Source: Ectobius pallidus
Lineage: Eukaryota > Arthropoda > Insecta > Blattodea > Ectobiidae
Assembly (NCBI GenBank): GCA_964059195.1
Contig: CAXKWD010000006.1
Span: forward strand, 133,616,539-133,680,538
Length of the DNA stretch: 64,000 bases
Direction of reading: 5' to 3'
The notes beneath the pieces were generated by a model. The model did not search any database. It saw only the letters and a program-made list of their open reading frames with translations, and had not been told where the DNA came from. A program made the position numbers and the translations under genes. This document shows, piece after piece, positions 33,110 to 44,529 of this stretch (the first letter of the stretch is position 1; each line of letters opens with the position of its first letter).

Positions 33110-33767
33110 CGAGGGTGGATCGAAAAGTAACGCACAACAATTTTTTTACAAAAAGTTTATAGGTACAGTTACAAACAAATGCACACATGGCGGGACATCT
33201 TTTGTCTATTTTTCTATATAGTCGCCAAGTTTCTCAACACATTTCTCCCATCGTGTTACCAGTTTCAAAATACCCTGTTCATAGAAGTCCGGTCGGTTGG
33301 AGTATAACCATCTGCGGACATCTGTTTTCACTCCTGCATAAGACGAAACGCGTTTACCTGCCAGAAATTTCTTCATGGGACCATACAAATGAAAGTCTGA
33401 CCGGTGCCAAGTCTGGACTGTATGGAGGATGCTGGAGCAACTCCCAACCAAATATGTTGATTTTCTCACGAATAGCTGCAGCAACATGGGAGTGAGCATT
33501 GTCGTGAAAAGTTTTACACCATGAGCATGAATGATATAGCGGTCGGGTTATGCCCTTTAGCCCATAAAAGTAGCATTACACCTCGCTGCTCTTCACAAGT
33601 GGACGATAGTAACATGCGCGCCATCTTTGTTGCATAGTTCACGCTTAGCGTCCGTTGTGGAAGCTTCAAACTCCATCTTGATGAAAGTTCAACATCCCAG
33701 CCGCAATACCAAGCCGCAATACCAACGGAGAAAAAAATTTTGTGCGTTACTTTTCGTTCCACCCTCG
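33110..33767 (-). mobile_element. Internally deleted mariner element
   Basis: The ends CGAGGGTGGATCGAAAAGTA and, complemented, CGAGGGTGGAACGAAAAGTA differ at one base and are flanked by TA (33108-33109 and 33768-33769). At 658 bp it is about half the usual 1.3 kb. The minus strand carries transposase remnants: S-D-F-H-L-Y-G-P-M-K-K at about 33368-33400 and F-Y-E-Q-G-I-L-K-L-V-T-R-W-E-K-C ... G-D-Y-I-E-K with stop near 33206. The Y-S-P-D-L-A-P motif holding a catalytic aspartate is broken by a frameshift. A 13-bp unit AGCCGCAATACCA is duplicated near 33702-33727. Confidence 0.93.
33206..33499 (-). pseudogene. mariner transposase C-terminal half, frameshifted
   Basis: The frame preserves the last third of a mariner transposase (R-P-D-F-Y-E-Q-G, W-E-K-C, G-D-Y-I-E-K) but the region before S-D-F-H-L is out of frame, so the third aspartate of the D,D34D triad is in another frame. 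Upstream coding sequence for the helix-turn-helix domain is deleted. Confidence 0.85.
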
Positions 33768-34000
33768 TAGCTTAAGTAACCATAACTAACAGTCGGACGA
33801 ACCTACGAAAGAAAAGTCTGTTTCAGGGACGCAGCCGAAGGTTACTTGAAACGTCTTTTCTATGTCTACTGCACTCCTTGTGTTGAGATTTGTTTTCGTA
33901 TTTGCAACAAACAGGAAAAGCATTACGTATATTCCCTTCCCTATGTTATAGCTAGTTATCTATTTAGTATTTTAAAGCCAATATAACTAATTTAACATTC

Positions 34001-34310
34001 GCCGTAGCGTAGTGGTTGGGCGCTGCGCTACAAACCGGAAGGTCGCTGGTTCGATTCCCGATGAGGTCGTTGAGATTTTTCAATTGGCCTAATTCTTCTG
34101 GTGGCACTATGGCCCTGGGATCGACTCAGCCTCTAACAGAAATGAGTACCAGGAGCAATCTTGGGGGTAAAGGCGGGGTTAGGGCTGACAACCTTACCAC
34201 CTTCATGTGCCGAATGTCCAAAATCTGGGAGCCTCAACCTCTAGGAACCCTCTGGGCCTTCATGGCCTGTATAGGGATCACTTTACCTTTGTACTTCAGA
34301 AGTAGATTTT
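34001..34310 (+). mobile_element. tRNA-derived SINE
   Basis: The head has an A-box-like TAGCGTAGTGG and a perfect B box GGTTCGATTCC (34048-34058) at tRNA spacing. The body (GGCACTATGGCCCTGGGATC, GAGCCTCAACCTC) is unrelated to tRNA and not AT-rich. The frame across it (34016-34408) is a by-product. No clear duplication could be read at the ends. Confidence 0.85.
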
Positions 34311-34934
34311 ACCTTGAAGAATTCCTTTGTGAATATAGTGTGAATTATTGCATCTTTCTTGTGAAAAACTTCAGTTATAATGAAAAACATACTCTATCGG
34401 AAAAGTAACAGACGCACTAAAAGAATGGAAAGTAGACTCTCAAAGAAAGTATAATAAAATATAAGTTGACAGAAGCTAGTTAAATTGAAATTTGAAGCAG
34501 ATTTATTCCACTCGCGAATTCAATACTTTAAATATTGTTTGAGCTCTGGGTGAATAAAAATACGTCCCTTTAGGACAGGATTGCTTCTCCGTGTGCAATC
34601 GCATTGTGACCGACTGAGGAAATAGCTCGAGGGTCGAGAGTTGAGACTGAAGGTTAAGTGCTGCGAGTGTTGGCATCGTGTTCCCCAGAAATCCAATTTC
34701 TTGCTCTCTTGACTCTCAGTACTGCACTGGTGCTTGGCCAGATGTGTGCTGCGCCAAATATTTTCCATATGTGTCGCGGGTACTGGAATACCAGGCTTTA
34801 CAAGATTGAGATTTATAACACTCTAGCATGCCTGGAATTCTTTGTATACTGCCTGCATTCATATGTTACCTCTACGCTGTGAGCAAAGGCCTTTATTATG
34901 CGGATTATTGTTCTGGGAAGTAATATAGTCGCCT

Positions 34935-34935
<1 letters not shown>

Positions 34936-34990
<55 letters not shown>

Positions 34991-35012
34991 GTTATTATTA
35001 TTATTGTTGTTG
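34936..35012. repeat. TTA/ATT microsatellite
   Basis: About 24 ATT units with one GTT interruption; it ends with TTGTTGTTG. Confidence 0.95.
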
Positions 35013-35099
35013 TTATTTGCATGACTAATAATAAGAATGAATCATAATATTGATTGCAAACGATTAATTATAATTTAATATACAACCCCGACACAGCGC

Positions 35100-35330
35100 G
35101 TCCCCTTGTCTGATATGGGAAGTTTAAAAATAAGGTTTAAAGAAGGAAAGTATTCCAAGACAAAATGGAAAAGAAACCTGGTCCAAAGTTGTCTGAAGAT
35201 AGAAGGAGAAAGCAGAGCGAAATGATGAAGGAATACTGGCAAGAGTGGAAGAGAAAACCACTAAAGTATTAATTGAAATTGGCACTTGTCCTTGTAGGCC
35301 GCGTCGTAAACAAGAAGAATAATATATTAA
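35100..35330 (+). other. Purine-rich block of possible retroelement origin
   Basis: The block is A/G-rich and contains frames such as K-Q-S-E-M-M-K-E-Y-W-Q-E-W-K-R. It differs from the surroundings but I cannot assign it. Confidence 0.2.
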
Positions 35331-35346
35331 TAATCTTAATAATATT

Positions 35347-35712
35347 TAATACTAGCTTGAAAGGCCCGGCGTTGCCCGGGTTTTTATTTCTAATTTGAAA
35401 TTAACTTATGAAGGACTTTAGATTCTCAAACTCTAGGGCCTTGTATAATATGTAGGCATACATAGAACTTGCGGAAGAACGACTTATCACACTCAAACTA
35501 TTCCCTCAGAAAACGCTAGGTACAGCTTTTTATGGCTCACAGAGGATGTCGAATGTTGCATTCCGTTGCTTCTATACACCATGCCTGGGAGGGGTTGAAA
35601 TAAGAAGAAACATAAATTCCGATTACATAAGATTGTATTGTCTTTATGGAAAATTTTATTTCTCACTCTCTTGTTACCATACAACCGTTTCGGAGCTGAA
35701 ATTAATAAATAA

Positions 35713-35750
<38 letters not shown>

Positions 35751-36530
35751 TCACTGGCACACACTTAAGCTATCCCTGCAATACGACCGCTTATTCTACA
35801 TCAAAATGTGAAGTGAGAAAATGATATTTTCCATGTTGAGGGTAGAGAAAGTTATGTGACTGCATCACACTGTGCTTTATTTTCGTGGATTTCATTTTAC
35901 ATTAATTATTTTCACCAATGTATTACATCGATAGCATCAGAATCTGTTGAAGCCCAGTATTATATAGTTCCCAAAGGTCTATGTGAACACTATAAACAGT
36001 ACACTGTTGTCATGATAACTCAACTACATTTCACTTTTCAGTATAATATTTTCAGAAATTGCATAAATTTTCAAGGGAAGAAGTGGTTTGTTTGAATTCT
36101 AGTGTTTACCGCGTTACTTCCCGGGCTTAACTGGGTATGTGTGCAAAATTTCGTGCAAATTGGTCAAGAAATGTAGATTTGTATAGGGAACATACATACC
36201 CACATTCATACATACACACTTGGTTGCAAGACTCACACTTTTTTGTTTTGTTTTGTTATGAAAACATGTGACAGCGGAACTCTGAAACTGTGAATATGTC
36301 ACACTTCTTTTGTCACACTTCAATTTTTTAATATTTTTTATGTAAACAATTGACAACAGAACTCTCTAACTGTGCCTCATTTCACATTTCCGAATTTTCC
36401 GTGGATTTTCCATAAATTTTCTTTCATACAAACCTTGTCCTGACAATTATGGACACAACAAAAAAGAAATCAGCCAAATCGGTCTAGCCGTTCTCAAGTG
36501 ATGCGGCAACATACATTTTGGAAATTCATT

Positions 36531-36541
<11 letters not shown>
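35347..36541 (+). repeat. Unclassified interspersed repeat starting ACTAGC...GCCCGG
   Basis: It begins ACTAGCTTGAAAGGCCCGG, contains CGTTACTTCCCGGGC near 36110 and ends CGGCAACATACATTTTGGAA then TTATTAATA before a TA run. Starts and ends of this style are common in arthropod repeats of uncertain class. A block at 35775-35860 is shared with repeats at 290-890 and 27530-28115. A TAAA/TA microsatellite sits at 35698-35750. Confidence 0.55.
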
Positions 36542-36591
<50 letters not shown>

Positions 36592-36597
36592 GTGTGT
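36538..36597. repeat. TA then TG microsatellite
   Basis: About 25 TA units followed by TTTGTGTGTGTG. Confidence 0.95.
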
Positions 36598-36796
36598 GTC
36601 GTGTAGATTTAATAGTAAACTGAACCCTCAGGGTTTTCCTTATAACTGGGGCTGCTATCCCTTGTGGATTTTCTCTCTAAACTAAATTCAGGTCAAATTG
36701 CAATAATTGAATAGGCCTACTAACTGAACCATTTTTAACTCCAGAATTAGCTTCAATAAAATACAAAAATAAATTATTTTATTTCACATACAACTT

Positions 36797-37006
36797 ACGT
36801 CTCAACAGCACTGAATATGGTAAATAGCGTCTTGCGGATTGTGTTTAGATAACACGCAGTACACGGCTGTCGGAGAAGAAGCCTGAATCGTCATTGCAGG
36901 GGACACAGTGAACGCCTACGTCTCAATAGCACTGAATATGATAAATAGCGCCTTGCGAATTGTGTTTAGATAACACGCAGTACACGGCTGTCGGAGAAGA
37001 AGCCTG
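36797..37006. repeat. Tandem pair of 89-bp segments, period 121
   Basis: The segment starting ACGTCTCAACAGCACTGAAT (36797-36885) recurs with a few changes at 36918-37006, separated by 32 bases. Confidence 0.9.
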
Positions 37007-37447
37007 TACCGCGTTACTTCCTGGGCTTAACTGGGTATGTGTGCAAAATTTCGTGCAAATTGGTAAAAAAAATGTAGATTTCTATAGGGAACATAAATAC
37101 TTACATAGATACATACGCACTTTCGATTTGGCTTGGTTGCAAGATTCACACTTCTTTTATTTTGTTTTGTTATGAAAACATGTGAAAGCGGAACTCTCAA
37201 ACTGTGAATATGTCACACTTCTTTTGTCGTACTTCAATTTTTTTAATCTTTTTTTTTATGTAAACAATTGACAGCAGCTCTCTCTAACTTGTGCCTCATT
37301 TCACACTTCCGACTTTTTCCGTGGATTTTCCAGAAAATTTCTTTCATACAAATCTTGTCCTGACAATTACGAACAGAAAAAAATAAATCGAGCCGTTCTC
37401 AAGTGATGCGGCAACATACATTTTGGAAATTCATTTTTATTAATATA
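37007..37447 (+). repeat. Second copy of the 36107-36541 segment
   Basis: From ACCGCGTTACTTC to CATTTTTATTAATATAG this repeats 36107-36541 in the same orientation at a 900-base offset, with small indels and substitutions. Confidence 0.9.
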
Positions 37448-37857
37448 GATATGATAATATGTAATACGTGAGAAAGGTTTCAAAGTCTTTGAATCTTGAG
37501 AAAACAGTTAAACATTACATGGCTATATCATAAACAATATACTATAAGGACACAAATGAAAAATTCGTCCTATCAAGTTTTATTTGCTGTTATGTATAGA
37601 CTTTTTTATATTCAAGCCAACTGATTAAAAATTGCTATTGCTAATTTGAATAGTGAATTATGGGAGGGAAAAATTATGGAAAAATTAACTTTAGTTAGAC
37701 ACATTGTTTTGCCTTTAAAGCTGTCCTGATTCTTAAATAGGCCTAAAGAACGTTTTATTTAGAGTAATAGCTTCAAAAATACACGCATTTCCTTGTAGCA
37801 TTACTCGGAAATTGACGAACTATAATAAATATCTAGTGGGAAAATAATAACAATAAT

Positions 37858-38160
37858 AATGTTTTATTTTGCCTGACAGATTTAAGCCCATAGGCTCTTA
37901 TCTTCCATTCAACCAGGATAAATACAAACTACGTTAAACGAATACCTACAAAAAAACAATAAATACAATAGATACAATAATCATACAATATATTTTTTTT
38001 ATTTATTGAGTGATTTCCTCATTTCTGAGGTTAAACTCCACCAACACAACAACTCTATTACAATAACATTTGTATAAAAGTTCATTAATTTCTAACCAAA
38101 TTTTAGATTACAATTAACCCAAATTTTTACATATTTTAATAAAATTAACATATTTCCAAA
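37858..38160. repeat. LINE 3'-tail-like repeat
   Basis: TTTTGCCTGACAGATTTAAG followed by CCATAGGCTCTTATCTTCC and CAACCAG resembles the 3' tails of arthropod non-LTR elements. A second block at 38015-38060 (TGATTTCCTCATTTCTGAGG) has a similar look. No coding part is visible. Confidence 0.4.
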
Positions 38161-38750
38161 GAATGTTCAATGTGTAGCATGGTACCACTTATCCCTGTCC
38201 ATTGCATCTTCTGGGTTTAACAATATACTAGCAATAAAATAATAATACAATTGGTATTGTCTACAGTGAAACATAGGCTAAGACAAACATGCATCCAATA
38301 ATAATGTAGATGAGAAAACAGAGTGAATTAAAAATTATATAGATTTGTGTGTGTTCTGTGTGTAGACTATAATGTGTAGATTATAAATGCATATATTGCA
38401 ATATATACTAAAATTGAAACTTATAACTAAGAAGTTCACAAATTTAAGCAATATGTTACATAAATTAACCTAGGTCGGAATGACGAGACAATTCTTCTAT
38501 AGTTAGTGGCGAGATACTTGAGTAACGTTGATCTAAAAATCTATATGCTCCGACCACCCCCGATGTCCGGTGGTAGGGAGTTCCAAGTGCTGGTAATGGC
38601 TACTGTGAATGGGGCTGCGTACAGAGATGTGTTTTGTAATAATAGAGTTGCGACATGGATTAATTTCCAACACGTACCTATTCAGCACCCTGAAGTCACA
38701 TAAGCTAAAATGTGTTGCATTCTTTGACCAGCCAAGAATTGGTGTTAATA

Positions 38751-39015
38751 TGAGGGGTCTATTAGCAAACCCGGCAATCTCCATTTTGAGAGAAAAAAAA
38801 GATAGAGACCCTAACTTCTAATGAAAGTTAAATGCATTTCTTGCTGCATATTTAGTGTTTCTGTTACAAATCTGAATTCCCACATAAGGGAAGAACTCAG
38901 GTTTGAAACACATACACGCAATGAATACCATGAAATGCATTAAACTTTAATTAGAAGTTAGGGTCTCTATCTTTTATTGAAATGGAGATAGCCGGGTTTG
39001 TTAATACACCCCTCA
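38751..39015. mobile_element. Fold-back MITE with TA duplications
   Basis: Arms of about 87 bp (38751-38837 and 38931-39015) are imperfect reverse complements, beginning TGAGGGGTCTATTAGCAAAC and TGAGGGGTGTATTAACAAAC. TA flanks both ends (38749-38750, 39016-39017), pointing to the Tc1/mariner group. The 265-bp element has no coding capacity. Confidence 0.85.
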
Positions 39016-39813
39016 TATGCAAAAAATAATAATTTCTGTTTAATATGATTAAATTTTTCTATGAAATGTAACATAAATATACAATTTTTAGTTTAAGTAC
39101 ATTATTTCAATTTAGCGTGATTGTTTCTACATTTAATGGAGTATGATTTTGCAATTTTGAAATAATATCAAGAACTCGTACATAGAGCAAGCAAGAAATT
39201 AGAAATTCCTGAGATTTATTGTTCCAGTATCGTTTTTCAATACAATTCGTGATAATATTGTGGTGTTGAATTATTTAATAATATTTTAAGAATTCTTCTA
39301 GAAGTTGCTAAGAATGAAATTCGTAACACGGAAACATGATATCGTTCATTTTTTCACATCTCATTTTTCCGACTTCTTCCATGATTTTATATTTTTTTAA
39401 ATAAATAAGCGACTCTCTTTGTCTATCTGTAAATTGATAGTGAAGACTAAAGAGAATTTTAAATAAGAACAGCTCTGTTATTTTGATAAGGAACGTCCTT
39501 TTTATGTCCTCCTGACAGTTTTCATTATTACCGAGCTGAAAATATCGAACCTACTTTGTTTTAGAATTGTGAAATTAAATTACATGGGCTCTCTGTAAAG
39601 AGTGAAGTGGTTGTGAATATTATTTCCAGGCGATAACAAAACAGAAAATAAAAACAATATCGTTAAACATTTACTTTCAAAATAATCATTTCGTTATTAC
39701 AAAGACTGTGCAAGTAATTTTGTTAATTAAAATATCAAACGAATGGCTTAAAGTTTTATGTTAATTTTTCACTGAGATTGTTTGAAAGGTTGTATTTATG
39801 ATGTACTATTATA

Positions 39814-40092
39814 TCCGTGTCGGCTGCGATGGCGTACTGATAGCATGCTCGGTTCTAGATCCGAAGGTCGCGGGATCAAACACGGCCGCAGTCGAACGGG
39901 TTTTCAGGACGTAAAAATCCTGGGCAAGGACTCCTCCGAGAGGGACCTTAGGCTGGGGGCCAGTGTTCTAGATTTACGGCACGTTAAAGAACTCAGGACA
40001 AAATTTCACGGATCTTTCACGTCGTAGTAATACCTTAATTTCCTCAGAGGAATTGTGAGGCGATGGGCTTACTACCTATCTCCCTGACCTAT
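39814..40092 (+). mobile_element. tRNA-derived SINE, GGCGATGGGCTT family, fullest copy
   Basis: A head with ATGGCGTACTGATAGCATGC and a worn B box (CGCGGGATCAAACACGG) leads to GGCCGCAGTCGAACGGGTTT, the CTCCTCCGAGAG block and the hallmark GTGAGGCGATGGGCTT followed by TACTACC. Related pieces occur at 50250-50405, 51687-51765 (minus), 52590-52745 and 59795-60140. Confidence 0.85.
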
Positions 40093-41383
40093 AAAATAAC
40101 TTTAATATAAAATAAGAAATTATAATTGATAAACTTCATACCGGTTGTGGTGGTATATAATTTTTACAGTAAACAATATCCACCTTATACCACAAAGTAT
40201 ATTAAATTTCAAAACATTTTTTATACAAGGGTAACTACTATCATAAATATAAAAGAGAGAGAAGAAATATCCAAATGTAAATGACCTTGTATTACAAGAT
40301 GTAGGCCTATCAAACGTATCAAAAAATCAAAGTACAATAATTATTATATTAAAAAGTTTTCCACCTTAGGCTTTAGGCCCTGGTATTGTCATGAATATAT
40401 AAAAATATTTTACCCAGTTATAAGTATAGCTGTCACAGTTGTTGGGTGTATTGTCATGAAGTAAGATTATATGGATTTGTAAATTATATCCCTAATTTAC
40501 AGGTTGTGTTACAATACAAATGCTCTCTTCATATATAAAATTAATGGTAGTTATATATGTTACCAACTGTTTAAAAGACGAATTAGAATTACAAATCATA
40601 GACAATTTAAAATTAACTTTAGCCTTGGCCAATAAGTTGTTTATATGGCCTCGCCATATACAAAAATAAAAAATAAAATAAAAATCGTAAGAGATTAGTT
40701 TAGGTCTGAACCTCCAATTGCAGGCACTATGCCTCATCTTAGGAGTTACAGGAAAATAAACTTTGCTGGAGCGGTCGGTAATGTATTGATTTTGTGTTCC
40801 CAAGTTTGCTGTTAGATCCCGGTCTAGTATTTTTCAGGCTAAAAAAAAACTCCTGCTAAGATCGTACTCGGTTCTAAATCCACGTTGAACTGTAGGTTTT
40901 GACTTCTCTAATAATAACTTAAAAATACGTTGGGCCATAGCATTTGGATTTTTCCCCGTTCACTAGGGGCGCCCCTACGATAATTCTTGATAAGAGATGT
41001 AAAAAAATAAAAAACGAAGAAAAAGGAGGAAGACGAGGGGAAGAGGATAAGAATAAGAAAAATGAATTTTGCACATGCTGCCTGGATTTCTACGGAAACA
41101 CCATCCACTTGATAAATAGAGACCCGTTATTTTGCTGATGGTAAGCAAGATAGACGAAGAGTTTGCCGCCCAAATCAATATGTTTCACTTATTAGAGACA
41201 CCACCACGTCTGACGACATACGGAGTGATTCGAGTGCTTCCCACAGATAACTAAGTTCTGAGGCGTAAGAAAAATGAAGTTATTTGTTGAGCTCGTTTTT
41301 CCTTGAGTGCTACAAATTCAGAAAGTTTATATACGGAGAATACTGAAGAAACAGTGAAATATTGAACTTTCAGGTAATACAAA

Positions 41384-41800
41384 CATAGGTGCCGGCTCGA
41401 AGGTTCTTTGCATTATCATTATCCGAAAATTATTTGCTGAGGAAAAGGGGGGGGGTTCCGAGCGCATAATGGTGAGGTGCCGAGCACCCCCAGGAATATT
41501 TTGGCCTATATACATACTTCCCAATTAGCAGGTAAACTTAGCAGTGAAACATAATTCGCAAAAAGGCCACCCTGCTTTGGCACAACCTATTTCATTAATC
41601 CTCAAGAAAAATTGTTCTGTTGTCAATAATGCAATAATTATTTATTAAACATATGAACAGTGTGTTTATATTTATGAATTAATAATGGCGTTTTCTATAA
41701 TGAAGGCCTTTCAACATAAACTAGTCGTATATTATACTTGAATGTGATTTTCCTTTTCTGAGTGATCACCCCCAATAAATTTTACAAGTCAGTGCCTATG
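41384..41800. mobile_element. hAT-type MITE
   Basis: Ends CATAGGTGCCGGC and, complemented, CATAGGCACTGAC agree at 9 of 13 bases. Flanks AATACAAA (41376-41383) and ACTACAAA (41801-41808) make an 8-bp duplication with one mismatch. The 417-bp interior has a G run and no coding potential. Confidence 0.75.
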
Positions 41801-41906
41801 ACTACAAATAAATTTCGTATTTACAGAGGTGTCATCAGAACTATAACACATTATAATATAACTTACCCTCTTTTCGAATGACTGTGCAACTCTTACTCCT
41901 AAAGGG

Positions 41907-41984
41907 CGAATCCGAGCTTTATGCAGATCTAAGGCCCATATCGTACGAATCCGAGCTTTATGCAGATCTAAGGCCCATATCGTA
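41907..41984. repeat. Perfect 39-bp tandem duplication
   Basis: CGAATCCGAGCTTTATGCAG and the next 19 bases occur twice head to tail without a mismatch, so the event is recent. Confidence 0.95.
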
Positions 41985-42731
41985 CCGGGTTATAATGAAG
42001 GGGTAGTTTGTCTAAAAATTTATCGGGATGAGCTTCGATACCTTAGATATTTCAGTTTGTTACTATGTGCAAAGTTCAGTAATATTTCTTTATGGAAGAA
42101 CACGTGAAATAGATATTGTTTTCTTGATTCAAAAATAGTTAATGCACACCACGTTCATGGTCAACTTGCACCCAGTAGAATTACTGTCACCCAGAAGAAG
42201 TTACCCGACAGTGCGCTGTTGCCATTCTACGAAAGTTTCTGCCTACTTAACTCATAAACCATAAACGTAATCACAAAATGCATATTAGTTTTAACGTTAT
42301 ATATACTATCCCCCTTGAATCTGCATGGTTATACCACTTCCACGCCTGGTATTTTGTCTAGCTCCATCAGTTTGACAGTTTGTACAGTTTGACTTCTTTT
42401 ACCCATAAGTCTTGGTTAGTATAGATAAAAGGAAGTGCAGTCTTCTTTTAATTTCTTTTTTAGTTGTCAGCGTTAATTCGGATTTTACGTTCAAGAATAG
42501 CATTTTCAAGAAAAAATGAAATTACTTTGTATGTATCTGTCCAGTCTAAACAGCTCAAAACAAAACAAAACAAAAAAAATATATAGTCGGGTGTCTGTCA
42601 GTGAAGTGACACGTAAACTAAGATATCTTATTTTTTTACTACAGTTTAAACCGACAATTCTCCTTTTTCGCGATATTCTAAAAAATTGCTCTAACTTGCC
42701 TGAATATAGGCGAGGACATAAGGTTGTTTTG

Positions 42732-43090
42732 TGACGTCAATGTACTTGACTCTGACATCACGCGGTAGACTTCTGCGAGAAATTTGTGAAATGTAGGCAC
42801 ATCAGCAAAGATTTAGACTTTGTACTCTAGCACCTAGCACCTAGCACCTAGCACCTAGCACCTAGCACCTAGCACCTAGCACCTAGCACCTAGCACCTAG
42901 CACCTAGCACCTAGCACCTAGCACCTAGCACCTAGCACCTAGCACCTAGCACCTAGTACATGGATGCGCATCTGTGACACATCGTGTCACTGTGCGGTAG
43001 GGGAATTTATCCCACTACAGTCGTCCTTGACGTCAGCATAAAGCAGTTTCGACGTGACACTGAACATGAAGAACAGGTTTCTTACGTCAC
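42732..43090. promoter_or_regulatory. Cluster of CRE-like TGACGTCA motifs
   Basis: Exact TGACGTCA at 42732-42739 and 43028-43035, TACGTCAC at 43083-43090, and related GACATCACG, CGACGTGAC and GATGTCACG nearby. This is the binding site of CREB/ATF bZIP factors in animals. No promoter, start site or gene is visible alongside, so function is unproved. Confidence 0.35.
42827..42956. repeat. Perfect 7-bp tandem array (CTAGCAC)
   Basis: About 18.5 identical CTAGCAC units. An imperfect echo (GACCTAGAACCTAGCACTAG) lies at 43138-43157. It is not a telomere motif of any group I know. The surrounding 42730-43160 is unusually rich in TGACGTCA-like sites. Confidence 0.98.
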
Positions 43091-43991
43091 AGCAAGGGAT
43101 GGGGACTAAAACGTTTCCCCTCAGTTGCTCACCTATGACCTAGAACCTAGCACTAGCCAGCATGCTCTGATGTCACGCACAGTGACTTGCGTCCTTCAGG
43201 AACATCAGGAGACGAAGCTGCCGACTACTGAAAGAGTACATTGTACAGAACATAACACGAAAGGCTCAGTTCTTGGAGCTAACCAGATAGCACTTCCCCT
43301 GCCACTTAACTATACGGATTATTCAATAATAGGCATAGAAGCAATAGTGACTGTTTCTGTCTTTTTTGGAGATTGTTCAGTCCAGCGTCGTTATAGTGTT
43401 GAATAGTTGCACCCGCTGTGAAAGTGTACCCAACAATATGACTTTTTCCGACCTAGGTGTAAAAATGGTCATCATCTACACAACAAAAGAATTTAAATTC
43501 TCTAAATACACTGATTCTGGGATTAGCGAACAATAAGTAACCGTCATTAGGAAGGGACTCATTGTGAAACTACTCCCCAAAGTCAACCCGGGCCTCGGGC
43601 GATGGAGTGAGACGAGGCTTTCATGTTATCGATCATTCTATATGTCATATTAATTCACAGTGTTTAAAATCTATAATTTTTATTTGGAATATATATTTTT
43701 TTAACTGTTAGAATGGTTACTAGCTTGCCGTCTCTTCCACGAAATATAGGATATTTAATTAATGCCATGGAAACAACACAGCTCTCGTGAACTTGAGACC
43801 ATTAAATACAAGCCGTCATTTACTCTATAACAGAATGGAATTACAGAACATTTTAAAATCCATGCGTGAGGTAAAATCAGTTTCAATCACTTTTTTTAAT
43901 ATTTATTTTAGCAAGTCTTGTTAACGGTGCAACGAAAATAGCTTTAGGCTACGGTTTCCTCCAGCCGGAAACCTTTTTTTAGTTATCTGGC

Positions 43992-44246
43992 TCACCAATG
44001 GATTAACTTGAAATGACGAGCTAGAGCATTTTTACCTTCTAAAGTATTCAGAGCATTATTTTGAATCCCGTTGAGAGGGAGTTGACAACATTTCGTCCAA
44101 TATTGGAGAACTGAAAGGATTTCCATTGATTTAATAGGAAATCGAATCCATTCGATGTCCCACCTCCGCCCCACAGTACCGTATTTCTCGAAACAATGTT
44201 TTATGTTCTCTGCATGTTCTGTTTTATCGTATGCTTTTTTGTACAC
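43992..44246 (-). other. Unidentified 84-codon open frame
   Basis: Reads M-Y-K-K-A-Y-D-K-T-E onward and ends A-R-H-F-K-L-I-H-W. Composition is protein-like but I recognise no family, and stops bound it on both sides. A retroelement origin is possible. Confidence 0.15.
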
Positions 44247-44529
44247 GAGTGCGTTTCTTTTGTTATAGTGGTAGTAAAACAGATAACTCCAGTAAATAAG
44301 TACATGAGAAGCATTGTTTGATTATTCAAGTTGAATCCTCATGGATTCTTCTCTTATACTGAGTGGGTTTAAAATAGATAGGACTTTTATTGTATGGTTC
44401 ACAGTAAAGTGTTCGAAACAATGGAATTAAAATGACTCATATTACTTTTAAACTGGTTCTTTTAAAATAGTTCGTTTTATAAATTGTTCGTACATACTTC
44501 TTGCTTTTGTCAAATTCTCTTTCATGCAA

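Noticed and set aside
33825..33860. GGGACGCAGCCGAA motif shared with 23650-23670
   Set aside because: Similarity spans only about 15-20 bases, too short to define a repeat family.
34016..34408. 130-codon plus-strand frame
   Set aside because: Runs through a tRNA-derived SINE body.
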